A DNA stretch of 64,000 bases from Azolla caroliniana (lineage: Eukaryota; Polypodiophyta), in the NCBI GenBank assembly GCA_043228905.1, contig JBHGNT010000010.1, positions 3,286,001 through 3,350,000 on the forward strand. The letters are read 5' to 3'. Below the pieces are notes generated by a model. It worked only from the letters and a program-made list of their open reading frames with translations. It had not been told where the DNA came from and made no database searches. Within the stretch, counting starts at the first letter, position 1, and each line of letters starts with the position of its first letter. Both the position numbers and the translations under genes were made by a program. This document shows positions 1 through 8,590 of the stretch, one piece after another.

Positions 1-189
1 CAATCTATAAAATTGTAAACATTGAAATAGAATACAAGTAGAACAAGTACAAAAGTTGGAGAAACAGGTATAGAAGTTCAACTTTTTTTTTTCAAAACAA
101 AATATCCTTCCATTAGTTTAAAAGAAGTCATAACAACTACAAGTTACACTATTTTTTCCCCAACCCATCTTGTGTAAGACAATGGTTCA

Positions 190-540
190 GGAAACAAATC
201 TATGTACTCCAAAGTAGAGGAAAACAATCAGCTAATTTGCAAGTTATTCCATAGACAGCAACAAAAGTAGTTGCATTCGGATACTAGCCCTCACAACTCA
301 TAGATACAAACCATTTCAATGCTTCTTTAACATGCTCATGTTCAACATAATTTGCAATCAACACATTCCAAGCTATTCCATAGACAAAAACAAAAGTGAC
401 AACATCTCGAGACAACCCCTCACATCTCATAGATTGGAACCATTACAATGCTTTTTCAGCATGCTATATCCATCAATGCAATTCCAATCAATCTACCTTT
501 ATCCAAAAAACCAAATGCTACCACAAGCTTTCAAGGTAGA
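190..540 (-). pseudogene. PPR-repeat protein remnant, downstream part (split by the gypsy insertion)
   Basis: Reading the minus strand down from 540, PPR-like stretches appear: STLKACGSI at the insertion junction, then WNVLIANYVEHEHVKEALKW and, after an in-frame TAG, NATTFVAVYGIT. The spacing and the W-N-x-L-I and L-K-A-C signatures fit P/L/S-type pentatricopeptide repeats, which bind organellar RNA in plants. Two roughly 120-bp direct repeats (about 240-320 and 360-450) reflect successive motifs. Stops and frame changes show it is not functional. It is the continuation of the fragment at 10416-10672; the gypsy element at 541-10415 lies between them. Confidence 0.7.
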
Positions 541-959
541 TGTTATTCTCTGACCGGACAAGGCCTAACACAAGGTGTGACGGAGACACTTCACCAAAGG
601 GTGGTTACGGCATAGGATTAAGATTCAACGATTACACCGACTTAAGTAGGTTACACGATTAGATCGCTTTTGTTAATTACACGCGTAAGATATAACAGTA
701 AGTACAGAACGGAAATCAACACAGAAGTATAAACACCATATGCTCTATTAATTATCCGCTGCGATTACAATGGGGTCCGGGCCTTTAAATAGGTTTCCGG
801 CCCGTAGTACAAAACGGTGCCTATCGCACCTATTCGGGATTCGTCCGGATCTGGAACGGCATACCGTTTCCAGTCCGTCCGTCCACACTATGCTTATTTA
901 CAACCATACTTAATTAATTCCTTCACTCCGTATTTTGGACTCCTTGCCGGCCGGTAACA
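541..959 (-). repeat. 3' LTR of the gypsy element
   Basis: 419-bp terminal repeat with ends TGTTA and TAACA, preceded by GTAGA. It matches 9997-10415 at 418 of 419 positions by eye. A TATA-like segment (complement of CCTTTAAATAGG) is at 782-793. Confidence 0.97.
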
Positions 960-1011
960 CATGGCACGCCCATGGGACAGTACCTTGTACGTCGAACCCT
1001 TCTCGGCCCCT

Positions 1012-3327
1012 TCATTGTTCACCCAAATTGTCCAAAATACTTTGTTCCAGAGTTTCCACTTGTTCTTCCGGTTGTGGTTGCTGCGGCTGTGCTTGCTGCT
1101 GCTGCTGTGGTTGCGGTTGAGACTGAGGCTGCTCCGGCTGCTCTATAGGCTGCTGCTCCGTTTGTTTCTCTGACTCCGGCATCTCCGTTTGACTGCTTCC
1201 GGTCCGGTCTCCTTCCAGTAACGGTTCCTCATCACTGAGGTTGACCGTAACCGGTTCTCGTGCTTTCTCTTCCCGGATCCGGGACCTCTCGTAGCTTTCA
1301 AACTGGATCTGCGCCTCCAGCCTGTCGTCGTCCAGTTGAGCTACAAGCTGCCGGACTTGCCCTAGTTGGTCCTCTGCCAAGGCTTGAAAGTCTTCGGCCA
1401 GCTCATCTCTTATGCCGGTGAAGTCTTCGGAAGTCAGCATATAGCAATCATCTCCCTCCTTCCGCCGGTTCTCTACGTCGGCCCGGAGCAATTGGAGTTC
1501 CGCCGCGTTCGTGGCCCACTTGGTCCACCATTTGACGGACCCGTTGTCAATCAAGCTCTTGGTCTGGTTCAACCAGGCCCGCATGATATCCTGGATACGA
1601 CTTGCTCCCATTTGCGCTCTACTTTCCACAACTTGTCGTTCCTCCTTCAACTGCTTGATGAGATTAGCCGTATCCTCCGCTTGCTCTCTGTAGCGCGTCA
1701 GCTGCCCTTGATATGTTGTTTGCAGCCTCTGTAGTACCTCCGCCGCTCTTTCTTTTTCCGCCTGCTGTTGCCTGAGGAGCTCTGTCCGAACCTTCTCCGC
1801 CTCTTCCAACCGTCTTCTGGTTTCCGCTTGTTCCTTAGCGTATGCCGTTGCAGTCCGATCAACTGCTTGCCGGAGCTCATCCGTCCGTTCCTTGTGCTCC
1901 GTTTGCAACCGTTTATACTCCCGGTGCAATTGCTCAAATTCCTTCGTTTTTTGTTTGAGCTTGCCGTTGATCTGGCGATGGTTCTGGTCCTCCCGGTCCT
2001 TTAGCTGCCGGAGTTCCTCTTTCAGGCGCTCTATTTCTGTTTCGGCATTTCTCCGGAGCCTGTCCTTCTCTTGCAGCATTTTCTCCTTTTCCTCCTTGAG
2101 CCGGTCGTACGCTTGGTGGCCTTTTCGTAAGCTCTTCTCGGCCCGGCGTAGATTTTCAACAGTCTTTTTGAGTTCTGCCTCCGCTGCCGTCTTCAACTCT
2201 CTTTCGCGGCTCCTCAGCGCTTCTTGGGCAGCTAGCTCATCCTTTAAGTCTGCAAGCTCTTGGGCTTGTGCCGCATTTCTCTCCGGAACGGTTTCCGTTG
2301 CCGGGGTCTGATTGCTATGTACAGGTTGATCTATCGCTATATTCTGTACATTGCCCGGAGTCACCGGTGCTTGGACTCGTGTTGTCAAAGCCAATTGAGC
2401 CATTTCCCTTGTGACCCTGTCCAAGTCTTGTTCAAGGCTCCGGATTCTGGACCGGGCCGTCTCTAGATCTACGGTTGTGACGAGCAACCGTTCGTGGTGC
2501 GCTCTCTCCTCCGCCTCTATGTACTCGACCGCTCCGGCGATCTGCTCGCCTACCCACCGTAGCCACATGCTACTGGTGCCTTGCTGCTGTACTGGTCGGG
2601 TCGGCTCGTTCACTGTGGAATTGTCTGGCCTGAGTGCCTGTATCTGCCGTTCTGGTTCTACTCCTTGGCCGCCGTGTGTGCTGCCTGGGCTCGCCGGCTG
2701 TTGAGTTCCGGTTCTCGCCGTCTCCGGAGCCGTTGGAATGACTTCTTCTATAGAAGTCGACAAGGCCGGTTCTATACGCACCAGTTCCGGTTCCTCCCTT
2801 GTGGTTTGCTCAGGTTGAGTTGGGGGCGTTTCTTCCTTTTGCGGTTCCGAACGCTCCCCCGCTGTCCCGGCGGTCCTACTTCTTGACCGTCGTTGGAGGT
2901 TCTCTTCTGGCTCCTCCGTTTCCTCCTCCTGGGTAATGGCATGTGCCGTCAAGGGTTCCGGTTCCTTCTGTCCCGGTCGCCGTATGGTTATCTTAACGGG
3001 TAGGACCGGTGACACCTCCTCCGGTTCTGGGAGCCGTTTCTTCCCTTTCGTCGCCTTCGACGCCAGTAGCTGCTGTCGTTTGGACGCGGGCTTCGAGGTG
3101 CTTCCTTCCGATAATCTTGGCCGCTTCTTTGGCTGAACGGTCTCGACCGGCGGCACGAGCAATGTTATCCACTGAGCTACGATATGCCACAGCTTCCGGC
3201 CCTCCTTGCCGTCCTTTCCTCGTACCATGTCGATTGCCGCGCACAAACCGTCTGCAATCAACACCGGCCAGTCCACCTTGATCCCTTCATAGGTGGCTAT
3301 GATCATCCCTGCCCGATTTTTTGGCAT
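1012..3327 (-). CDS. gypsy post-pol coiled-coil protein (unknown function)
   Basis: 771 codons on the sense strand between pol and the 3' LTR, intact from ATG to stop. Residues 1-60 look folded (IKVDWPVLIADGLCAAIDM). Basic clusters at 66-72 (PKKRPRL) and 92-99 could be nuclear-localisation signals. Residues 100-250 are Pro/Glu/Thr-rich. Residues about 270-600 are a long Glu/Arg/Lys/Leu/Gln heptad region, very likely a coiled coil. Residues about 700-760 are Gln/Pro-rich. No transmembrane segment or signal peptide is visible, so it is not an obvious envelope protein. It may be structural or a nucleic-acid-binding accessory protein; I do not recognise the family. Confidence 0.75.
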   Translation of the reverse strand: MPKNRAGMIIATYEGIKVDWPVLIADGLCAAIDMVRGKDGKEGRKLWHIVAQWITLLVPPVETVQPKKRPRLSEGSTSKPASKRQQLLASKATKGKKRLPEPEEVSPVLPVKITIRRPGQKEPEPLTAHAITQEEETEEPEENLQRRSRSRTAGTAGERSEPQKEETPPTQPEQTTREEPELVRIEPALSTSIEEVIPTAPETARTGTQQPASPGSTHGGQGVEPERQIQALRPDNSTVNEPTRPVQQQGTSSMWLRWVGEQIAGAVEYIEAEERAHHERLLVTTVDLETARSRIRSLEQDLDRVTREMAQLALTTRVQAPVTPGNVQNIAIDQPVHSNQTPATETVPERNAAQAQELADLKDELAAQEALRSRERELKTAAEAELKKTVENLRRAEKSLRKGHQAYDRLKEEKEKMLQEKDRLRRNAETEIERLKEELRQLKDREDQNHRQINGKLKQKTKEFEQLHREYKRLQTEHKERTDELRQAVDRTATAYAKEQAETRRRLEEAEKVRTELLRQQQAEKERAAEVLQRLQTTYQGQLTRYREQAEDTANLIKQLKEERQVVESRAQMGASRIQDIMRAWLNQTKSLIDNGSVKWWTKWATNAAELQLLRADVENRRKEGDDCYMLTSEDFTGIRDELAEDFQALAEDQLGQVRQLVAQLDDDRLEAQIQFESYERSRIREEKAREPVTVNLSDEEPLLEGDRTGSSQTEMPESEKQTEQQPIEQPEQPQSQPQPQQQQQAQPQQPQPEEQVETLEQSILDNLGEQ

Positions 3328-3336
3328 GACAGGGGG

Positions 3337-3675
3337 TCAGGGGTACACGTGGCCGTACTCATGGAGCACTCGAGCTATCTCCCTGAATAGCGGATCTTCG
3401 CCGCCCTGCGTTCGATAGCCTTTGCCGGCTACAGAGTACTCACCGAAATATCGAATGAGTTGCTCCGAGGTTGGGTTATCAATCTGAAAAATACCTCCCT
3501 CCGGAAGGCCTGTTAGCGCACGGATCGCTTCTTCGGTGATGACTTCTGTGTCGAGCTCCTTGATGACCCGGTCGGCTTCTCTGTGCGGTGGTGCCTCCAT
3601 GATGGTCAAGAACCCATCCAGTCCGTGTTGCCTGAGCCATTTCCTGGCCGCTTCCGACAACGTTTGTGGTTCCAT
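3337..3675 (-). CDS. gypsy post-pol ORF, N-terminal segment (unknown function)
   Basis: 112 codons beginning at an ATG on the element's sense strand and ending in TGA (3337-3339). Nothing in it is recognisable as a retroviral domain. It is a globular-looking mix (MEPQTLSEAARKWLRQHG at the start, GGIFQIDNPTSEQLIRYFG near residue 80). The same frame stays open after the TGA for the 771-codon frame at 1012-3327, three codons before that frame's ATG. The two are therefore probably one ancestral gene of about 885 codons. Position after pol is where some plant gypsy lineages carry an env-like gene, but I see no signal peptide or membrane span. Confidence 0.6.
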   Translation of the reverse strand: MEPQTLSEAARKWLRQHGLDGFLTIMEAPPHREADRVIKELDTEVITEEAIRALTGLPEGGIFQIDNPTSEQLIRYFGEYSVAGKGYRTQGGEDPLFREIARVLHEYGHVYP

Positions 3676-3990
3676 GTCTGCTTCGAGGTCGAGGAACGAT
3701 GGCGAGGTAGAGTGGTGATGAGAGTGAGAGCGAGAGAGAGCGTTCCGAACGTGGGGGTTCTCTGCGTGCAGGTTCGCATTTGCTAAGCTTCCACTGCCTT
3801 GGTGCTTCTGTGCTTCTTGGCTCGCGAAAAAAAAAGGTCTCCATGCGTTCTTCTTTTTCTCTGTGCGTCTTGGCGCCTTTTTCGAGCATGCGCACGTCGT
3901 GTACCAATTTAGTATTAAGCAATGTGGCGGCTCTTAAATGCCCACTACGTACCTTTTCGCTCCTTGCTTTCACGTCCGTTCATACCTCGA

Positions 3991-4041
3991 TTTTTAATGA
4001 TTTTTATTTTTTATTTTTTATTTTTTATTTTTTATTTTTAA
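3991..4041. repeat. (TTTTTA)n low-complexity tract after pol
   Basis: Five to six near-perfect TTTTTA units, read as AAAAAT on the element's sense strand, just downstream of the pol stop. It marks the junction between pol and the extra ORF region. Confidence 0.8.
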
Positions 4042-4057
4042 TTGACGGTATGTGATC

Positions 4058-7012
4058 TTACACATCCGTAGGTCCCTTCGGACCCTTACCGTTTTCCTTA
4101 GGGTTTACCGTGTCTTCCTTCGCCTCTGCTACGGGTTCCCCGTCGTCTTTTTCTTCCATCCGTACCGTTCCCGGTATAGTGCCGGTGGGCTGCATAAACG
4201 GGTTCTTTGGCATCGGTCCTTTATAGGGCTTTAGTCTAAATCCGTTGACCCACATGCCTAGCACTTCACCGGCAAGTGTCCCTAACTGATAGGACCCGTT
4301 GTATTCCCGTGCCAGCCAATACGGGCCTGTCCATCTAAACCGGAGTTTACCCGGCATCTTGCCCATCCTCGTTTGGAATACTAGCACCGGCTTTCCGATT
4401 TCGAACATCTTTTCATTACCTTTCCGGTGACGGTCAACGAACGCTTTCCGTCGTCGTTGCTCCAGTTCCATGTGTAGGATGCTGGCCAGCCGTTGCTCCT
4501 CCAGTTCGCATAGTGCTGCTAGCCGCCTTTCTTCCGACTCCTTTTCATTCAGCCGTTCCCGTAGTTGGATCCGTAAGCTTGGTACCTGAAATTCCACTGG
4601 CATGACCGCCTCTAAGCCGAACGCTAACCGGAACGGCGTTGTCCGGATACTTGTTTTGTATGCCGTCCGGTACGCCCATAGCGCGCTATGGAGCTTTGTA
4701 TCCCAGTCCGTCCGGTTTTCATTGACGATTTTGCGGAGAATGTTCTGCAGCGTTTTGTTGGTGGACTCTGCTAACCTGTTCGCTTGTGGGTAGTACGGTG
4801 TGCTCCGTTTATGGACCACGGCATAGAACGTTGTTAAGCTTTCAACTACCTGGCCGAGGAAGTGCCCTCCTTGGTCGCTGATTAATTCAATCGGACATCC
4901 ATATCGGCACCAAATGTTCTCGTACAGGAATTTTGCTATGGATGACGCGGTATTGTCTCTCAAGGGCTTAGCCTCCACCCATTTAGTGCAATAATCTGTT
5001 GCCACGATGACATAACGATTACCCGTTCTCATTGCCGGTGGCTTGAACGGTCCGACAAAATCCAACCCCCACTTCTGGAATGGCTCTAGTGGAAGTACCG
5101 GTTGGTGTGGCATCCGTGCTTGCTCCGTAGGCTGGCCCATTCGTTGGCATAGGTCACATTCCTTAGCATACTTGACGGCGTCTTTTAACGTCGTGGGCCA
5201 CCATAAGCCGCTCTGCCATACTTTCCTTGCCGTCGCTTCCCCGGCATAGTGTCCTCCGGCAACCCCACAGTGTGCTTCCCGTAAGATTACTTGTTTCTCG
5301 TCACTACGGACTGCCCGTCTCCATATTCCATCTGCTCCCTTGTGGTAGAGAGTGTCCCGTAACAGACAGAAATTGCGGCTCTGCACCGCCAGTCGTTTCC
5401 TCTCGTCCCGGTTCATTTCCTCCGGTGGCAGGCCCGTGCTTAGGAACTGGTGCATGTTTGTCAGCCACCTATCTTCTGATACCACCGTGTCGTCCGCTGC
5501 CGTTTCCGGGGTGATACGAAATAACTCTGCGTCCGGGAATTCATCCGCTACTCCGTCGCCTGATTCTCCGGACTCTAACCGGCTCAGATAGTCTGCTACG
5601 GCATGCTGGATACCGGGCCGGTGGAAGATCTCGAATTCGAACTCCTGCAACAGCAAGGTCCAACGGGCCAACTTACCGGTCAGGGACGCCTTGGACACTA
5701 AGTACAGGAGCGCCGAGTGATCCACATGAAAGGAGAACTTCCTTCCCAATAGGTAATGACGAAACTTTGTGACACTGTAGATCATGCCCAGGGCCTCCCG
5801 TTCCGTAGTCGAATAGTTCTTCTCCGCTTGGGACAGCTTCCGGCTGGCGTAATATACCGGCCGGTACCATTTGGGCTCCGTAAGTTGCATTAAGGCGCTG
5901 CCGATAGCGATGTCGGAAGCGTCCACGAACACATGAAATTCCTTGCTCCAATCCGGAGGCTGCACGACGGGTGCTTGCGACAAAAGTACCTTCAGGGCAT
6001 TGTATGCCTCATCCTCCGTATCCGTCCATTGGAACGGTGTCCGATGTACCGCGGTGTGTAATGGTGTAGCCAAGTCAGCCAAGTGACGGAGCATCCGGCT
6101 GTGCCACCGGATCTGTCCTAAGAATCGGCTTAGTGCTTTGGCCGTTTTCGGCGCCGGTGCCCCTAGTATCGCGTTTACTTTGTCCGGGTCGACCGCAATG
6201 CCCTCCTTACTTACAATGTGTCCCAGTAAGATTCCACTTGAAACTCCAAAGATGCATTTTGTTGGGTTTAAGCTTAGCTGGTATAACCTACACTTTTCAA
6301 GGCATAACCGTAGGTGCTGCAAATGGTCTTTTCCCCGGCTATAGACTGCAAAATCATCCAGGAAAACCTGCATGAAGGCAGGAATGTATTCGCCGAAGAT
6401 CTCCATGATGATTCGCTGGAACGTTGCTGGTGCCGTTTTAAGGCCGAACATCATTACTTCGGCCACAAACACCCCCCATTCGGTGACGAACGTTGTCTTC
6501 TCCTGGTCGTCCGGGTGCATCCGGATTTGATTGTATCCGCTGAACCCGTCTAAAAAACTATAAACTTCATGGCCGGCGACGGCATCCAGTACTCCATCCG
6601 TGAACGGAAGAGGGAATGCATCCGTAATTGTGGCTGCATTTAGTTTCCTGTAATCTACACACACGCGGATTTTACCGTTCTTCTTTGGGACGACGACGAT
6701 GGGGCTCAGCCACGTTGCTTTCTTTACCGGCCGGATGAAGCCCACTCTTAGGAGTTTGTCGATTTCCTCCTTCACTTTGGCGGCGTAGTTGGGGTTCATT
6801 CGGTAACGTCTTTGCGCCACTGGTTTCGCGTCCTTGCCTAAGTGGATCTGATGCTGATATAATTGAGGGTCCAGCCCTCGCATGTCTTCGTATGACCAGG
6901 CGAATACGTCGCGAAACTCCGTGAGAAGTTTGATCATCGCCGCTTTATCTTCCGGCTTCATTTCTTTGGCGATGTGTGCCGGCTTTGATTCGTCCTTGCT
7001 TCCTAGGTTCAC
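4058..7012 (-). CDS. pol: gypsy Pol: reverse transcriptase, RNase H, integrase
   Basis: 984 codons, open in the same frame directly after the TAG at 7022-7024; the triplet at 7012 is GTG, so no independent ATG start is needed. Reverse transcriptase spans about 65-260, with VCVDYRKLN near 118 and the catalytic FLDD at 217-220. RNase H starts near 360 (FVDAS, Asp364). Integrase has the zinc motif His581, His588, Cys619, Cys622 and a D-D-35-E triad at Asp651, Asp713 and Glu749. A GPY module is near 896. All catalytic residues that I can place are present, so the enzymes look competent. Pol copies the RNA and inserts the cDNA. The frame ends 380 bp before the next sense ORF. Confidence 0.95.
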   Translation of the reverse strand: MNLGSKDESKPAHIAKEMKPEDKAAMIKLLTEFRDVFAWSYEDMRGLDPQLYQHQIHLGKDAKPVAQRRYRMNPNYAAKVKEEIDKLLRVGFIRPVKKATWLSPIVVVPKKNGKIRVCVDYRKLNAATITDAFPLPFTDGVLDAVAGHEVYSFLDGFSGYNQIRMHPDDQEKTTFVTEWGVFVAEVMMFGLKTAPATFQRIIMEIFGEYIPAFMQVFLDDFAVYSRGKDHLQHLRLCLEKCRLYQLSLNPTKCIFGVSSGILLGHIVSKEGIAVDPDKVNAILGAPAPKTAKALSRFLGQIRWHSRMLRHLADLATPLHTAVHRTPFQWTDTEDEAYNALKVLLSQAPVVQPPDWSKEFHVFVDASDIAIGSALMQLTEPKWYRPVYYASRKLSQAEKNYSTTEREALGMIYSVTKFRHYLLGRKFSFHVDHSALLYLVSKASLTGKLARWTLLLQEFEFEIFHRPGIQHAVADYLSRLESGESGDGVADEFPDAELFRITPETAADDTVVSEDRWLTNMHQFLSTGLPPEEMNRDERKRLAVQSRNFCLLRDTLYHKGADGIWRRAVRSDEKQVILREAHCGVAGGHYAGEATARKVWQSGLWWPTTLKDAVKYAKECDLCQRMGQPTEQARMPHQPVLPLEPFQKWGLDFVGPFKPPAMRTGNRYVIVATDYCTKWVEAKPLRDNTASSIAKFLYENIWCRYGCPIELISDQGGHFLGQVVESLTTFYAVVHKRSTPYYPQANRLAESTNKTLQNILRKIVNENRTDWDTKLHSALWAYRTAYKTSIRTTPFRLAFGLEAVMPVEFQVPSLRIQLRERLNEKESEERRLAALCELEEQRLASILHMELEQRRRKAFVDRHRKGNEKMFEIGKPVLVFQTRMGKMPGKLRFRWTGPYWLAREYNGSYQLGTLAGEVLGMWVNGFRLKPYKGPMPKNPFMQPTGTIPGTVRMEEKDDGEPVAEAKEDTVNPKENGKGPKGPTDV

Positions 7013-7021
7013 TTCGTCGAG

Positions 7022-8515
7022 CTAAGATGTTTTTACCCGTTGGGAAACGGCCATTTCCCGTTCCAACGCTTCCTGTGCTTGCCGTAATTCCCGAATCGAA
7101 TCTTTGTCTGGTTCGGCTTCGGTGTCGTCCCGCTGCGGCAAGTATGGCGCTACGGCTTCAGCTACGTCAATCTCGAAGAGTGGTACGATCTTCGGGTGTT
7201 CCTCCAAGTACTGGGCTTCTTCGTCGTCTGCCAACCCTTCAAGCATGTTCACGCATTCCGCATACAGCGGTGTGCATTCCTTACCGTTGCTCGTCCGTGG
7301 TTGTGTCGGTACCCGGACCTTGGCTTTTCCGCGCCGGAAGGTAATCATATTTTTCCGCCAATTTTGCTTGATGTGTGCTGTTTTCAACCATGGTCTGCCC
7401 AGCAACAGTGGGTACGCGCCTTGCGCCTGTAGCTGCAGCACTACAGCCGAGATGTGAAATGTGTGACCTCCTATGGTGACTTCCAATTTCCGTATTAAGC
7501 CCGTCGGCCGTACAGAGCTTGTATCCGCCATCCGTAGCCAGAACGGACATGGCTCCCATTCATGTATACCCAAGGCATCACACGTGCGGAGGCTTATTAC
7601 GTTCACCCCGGAACCTCCATCGATTACTGTGCCGGGAAGTTCATGCCCTTTGACAATAGCTGTAATCACCGGACTACTAGTGTCCACCACCGTCGGTCCC
7701 TCCTCCGGATTCGAGAAGAGGACTAGTGCTGGTGGGGCTATACCGTCTGTCATGCCCGTTTTTAGTCCTTCCGTAAATCGCGGCACGAGCTGCAAGAGTC
7801 TTCCTAATGGCAATGTGATCTGACATTCTTGCAGTGCTTGCCATGCCTCGTTTTCTGGGTGGCTACCGTCGGCACTCCCTATGGTATTCGCCTTTTGCCG
7901 TTCCGCGTCCGCGACGTTCCTTTCATTGGCTTCCTTCACCCATTCCGTCGCCTGTTTTCGTATGGCCTCTTGTGTTTCCCACTCTTTGGCCATGCCTTTC
8001 GACCGTGTGGTTACTTGCTGTATATCCGCCACTTCCGGAACCACCATATTAACTGCTGGTCGTTTATCGTAGCTCTTTGCCGGGCACTGGTTACTGTAGT
8101 GGCCTTCCTGCCTGCAGTAATAGCAGTACTCTTTACGGGTATTGCTGGATTCAGCATTGCTGGTATCCGGAGTCGGTCCCGTAGTGAGTGGTGCGTTCTG
8201 TGCCGGTTGGCTCCTTGGGGTTCCATGTTCCGGGTCCCTAGTGTGACCACCTTTCTTGAAATTACGTTTCTTATTATTCTTATTTTTATTTCGGTAGTCC
8301 GGTCGTGGTGGATCGTAAAATCGGCCGTAGTCCTCCTGGTGCCCTCGGTAACCAGGGGAATGGTCTCTGTCGTATTGCTCGTGTCGTCTGTTGGACTCCC
8401 GATAACGGTCCGATCGCTCATACCGGTCGTAGTTATCATGCCGATTCCCGTACCGGCCATCATTCTCTTGTCTGTCTCCGTACCGGACATCCTGTGCCGG
8501 TCGGTACCGGTTCAT
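7022..8515 (-). CDS. gypsy nucleocapsid tail and aspartic protease
   Basis: Open from just after the gag TGA (8590) to a TAG at 7022-7024, in the same frame as gag; the first internal ATG is at 8515. From that ATG, residues 1-95 are rich in Arg, Tyr, Asp and Asn (RNA-binding-like). A third CX2CX4HX4C knuckle starts at Cys131. The retropepsin motif VIDGGSGVNVIS has its Asp at about 299, using DGGSG in place of the common D-S/T-G. A flap-like VVLQLQAQGAYPLLLGRPWL follows near residue 365, as in plant gypsy proteases. The protease matures Gag-Pol. A third knuckle after the stop suggests that the Gag precursor originally extended into this frame. Confidence 0.88.
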   Translation of the reverse strand: MNRYRPAQDVRYGDRQENDGRYGNRHDNYDRYERSDRYRESNRRHEQYDRDHSPGYRGHQEDYGRFYDPPRPDYRNKNKNNKKRNFKKGGHTRDPEHGTPRSQPAQNAPLTTGPTPDTSNAESSNTRKEYCYYCRQEGHYSNQCPAKSYDKRPAVNMVVPEVADIQQVTTRSKGMAKEWETQEAIRKQATEWVKEANERNVADAERQKANTIGSADGSHPENEAWQALQECQITLPLGRLLQLVPRFTEGLKTGMTDGIAPPALVLFSNPEEGPTVVDTSSPVITAIVKGHELPGTVIDGGSGVNVISLRTCDALGIHEWEPCPFWLRMADTSSVRPTGLIRKLEVTIGGHTFHISAVVLQLQAQGAYPLLLGRPWLKTAHIKQNWRKNMITFRRGKAKVRVPTQPRTSNGKECTPLYAECVNMLEGLADDEEAQYLEEHPKIVPLFEIDVAEAVAPYLPQRDDTEAEPDKDSIRELRQAQEALEREMAVSQRVKTS

Positions 8516-8590
8516 TTTTTGCCAACGATCGTCATCTTCGTCTCGGCTGCTTCTTGGCTCGATCCGTCGGACGGGTGGTGCTTGTTGGTT

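Noticed and set aside
1892-2311. Plus-strand frames opposite the post-pol gene (Ser/Phe/Leu-rich)
   Set aside because: Antisense shadows of the Glu/Lys/Gln-rich coiled-coil gene. Some plant elements do carry antisense ORFs, but these are short and fragmented here.
3479-3973. 164-codon minus-strand frame in the gypsy element
   Set aside because: It overlaps the 112-codon sense frame in another frame, is composed of Arg/Ser-rich low-complexity sequence, and shows no domain; treated as a chance frame.
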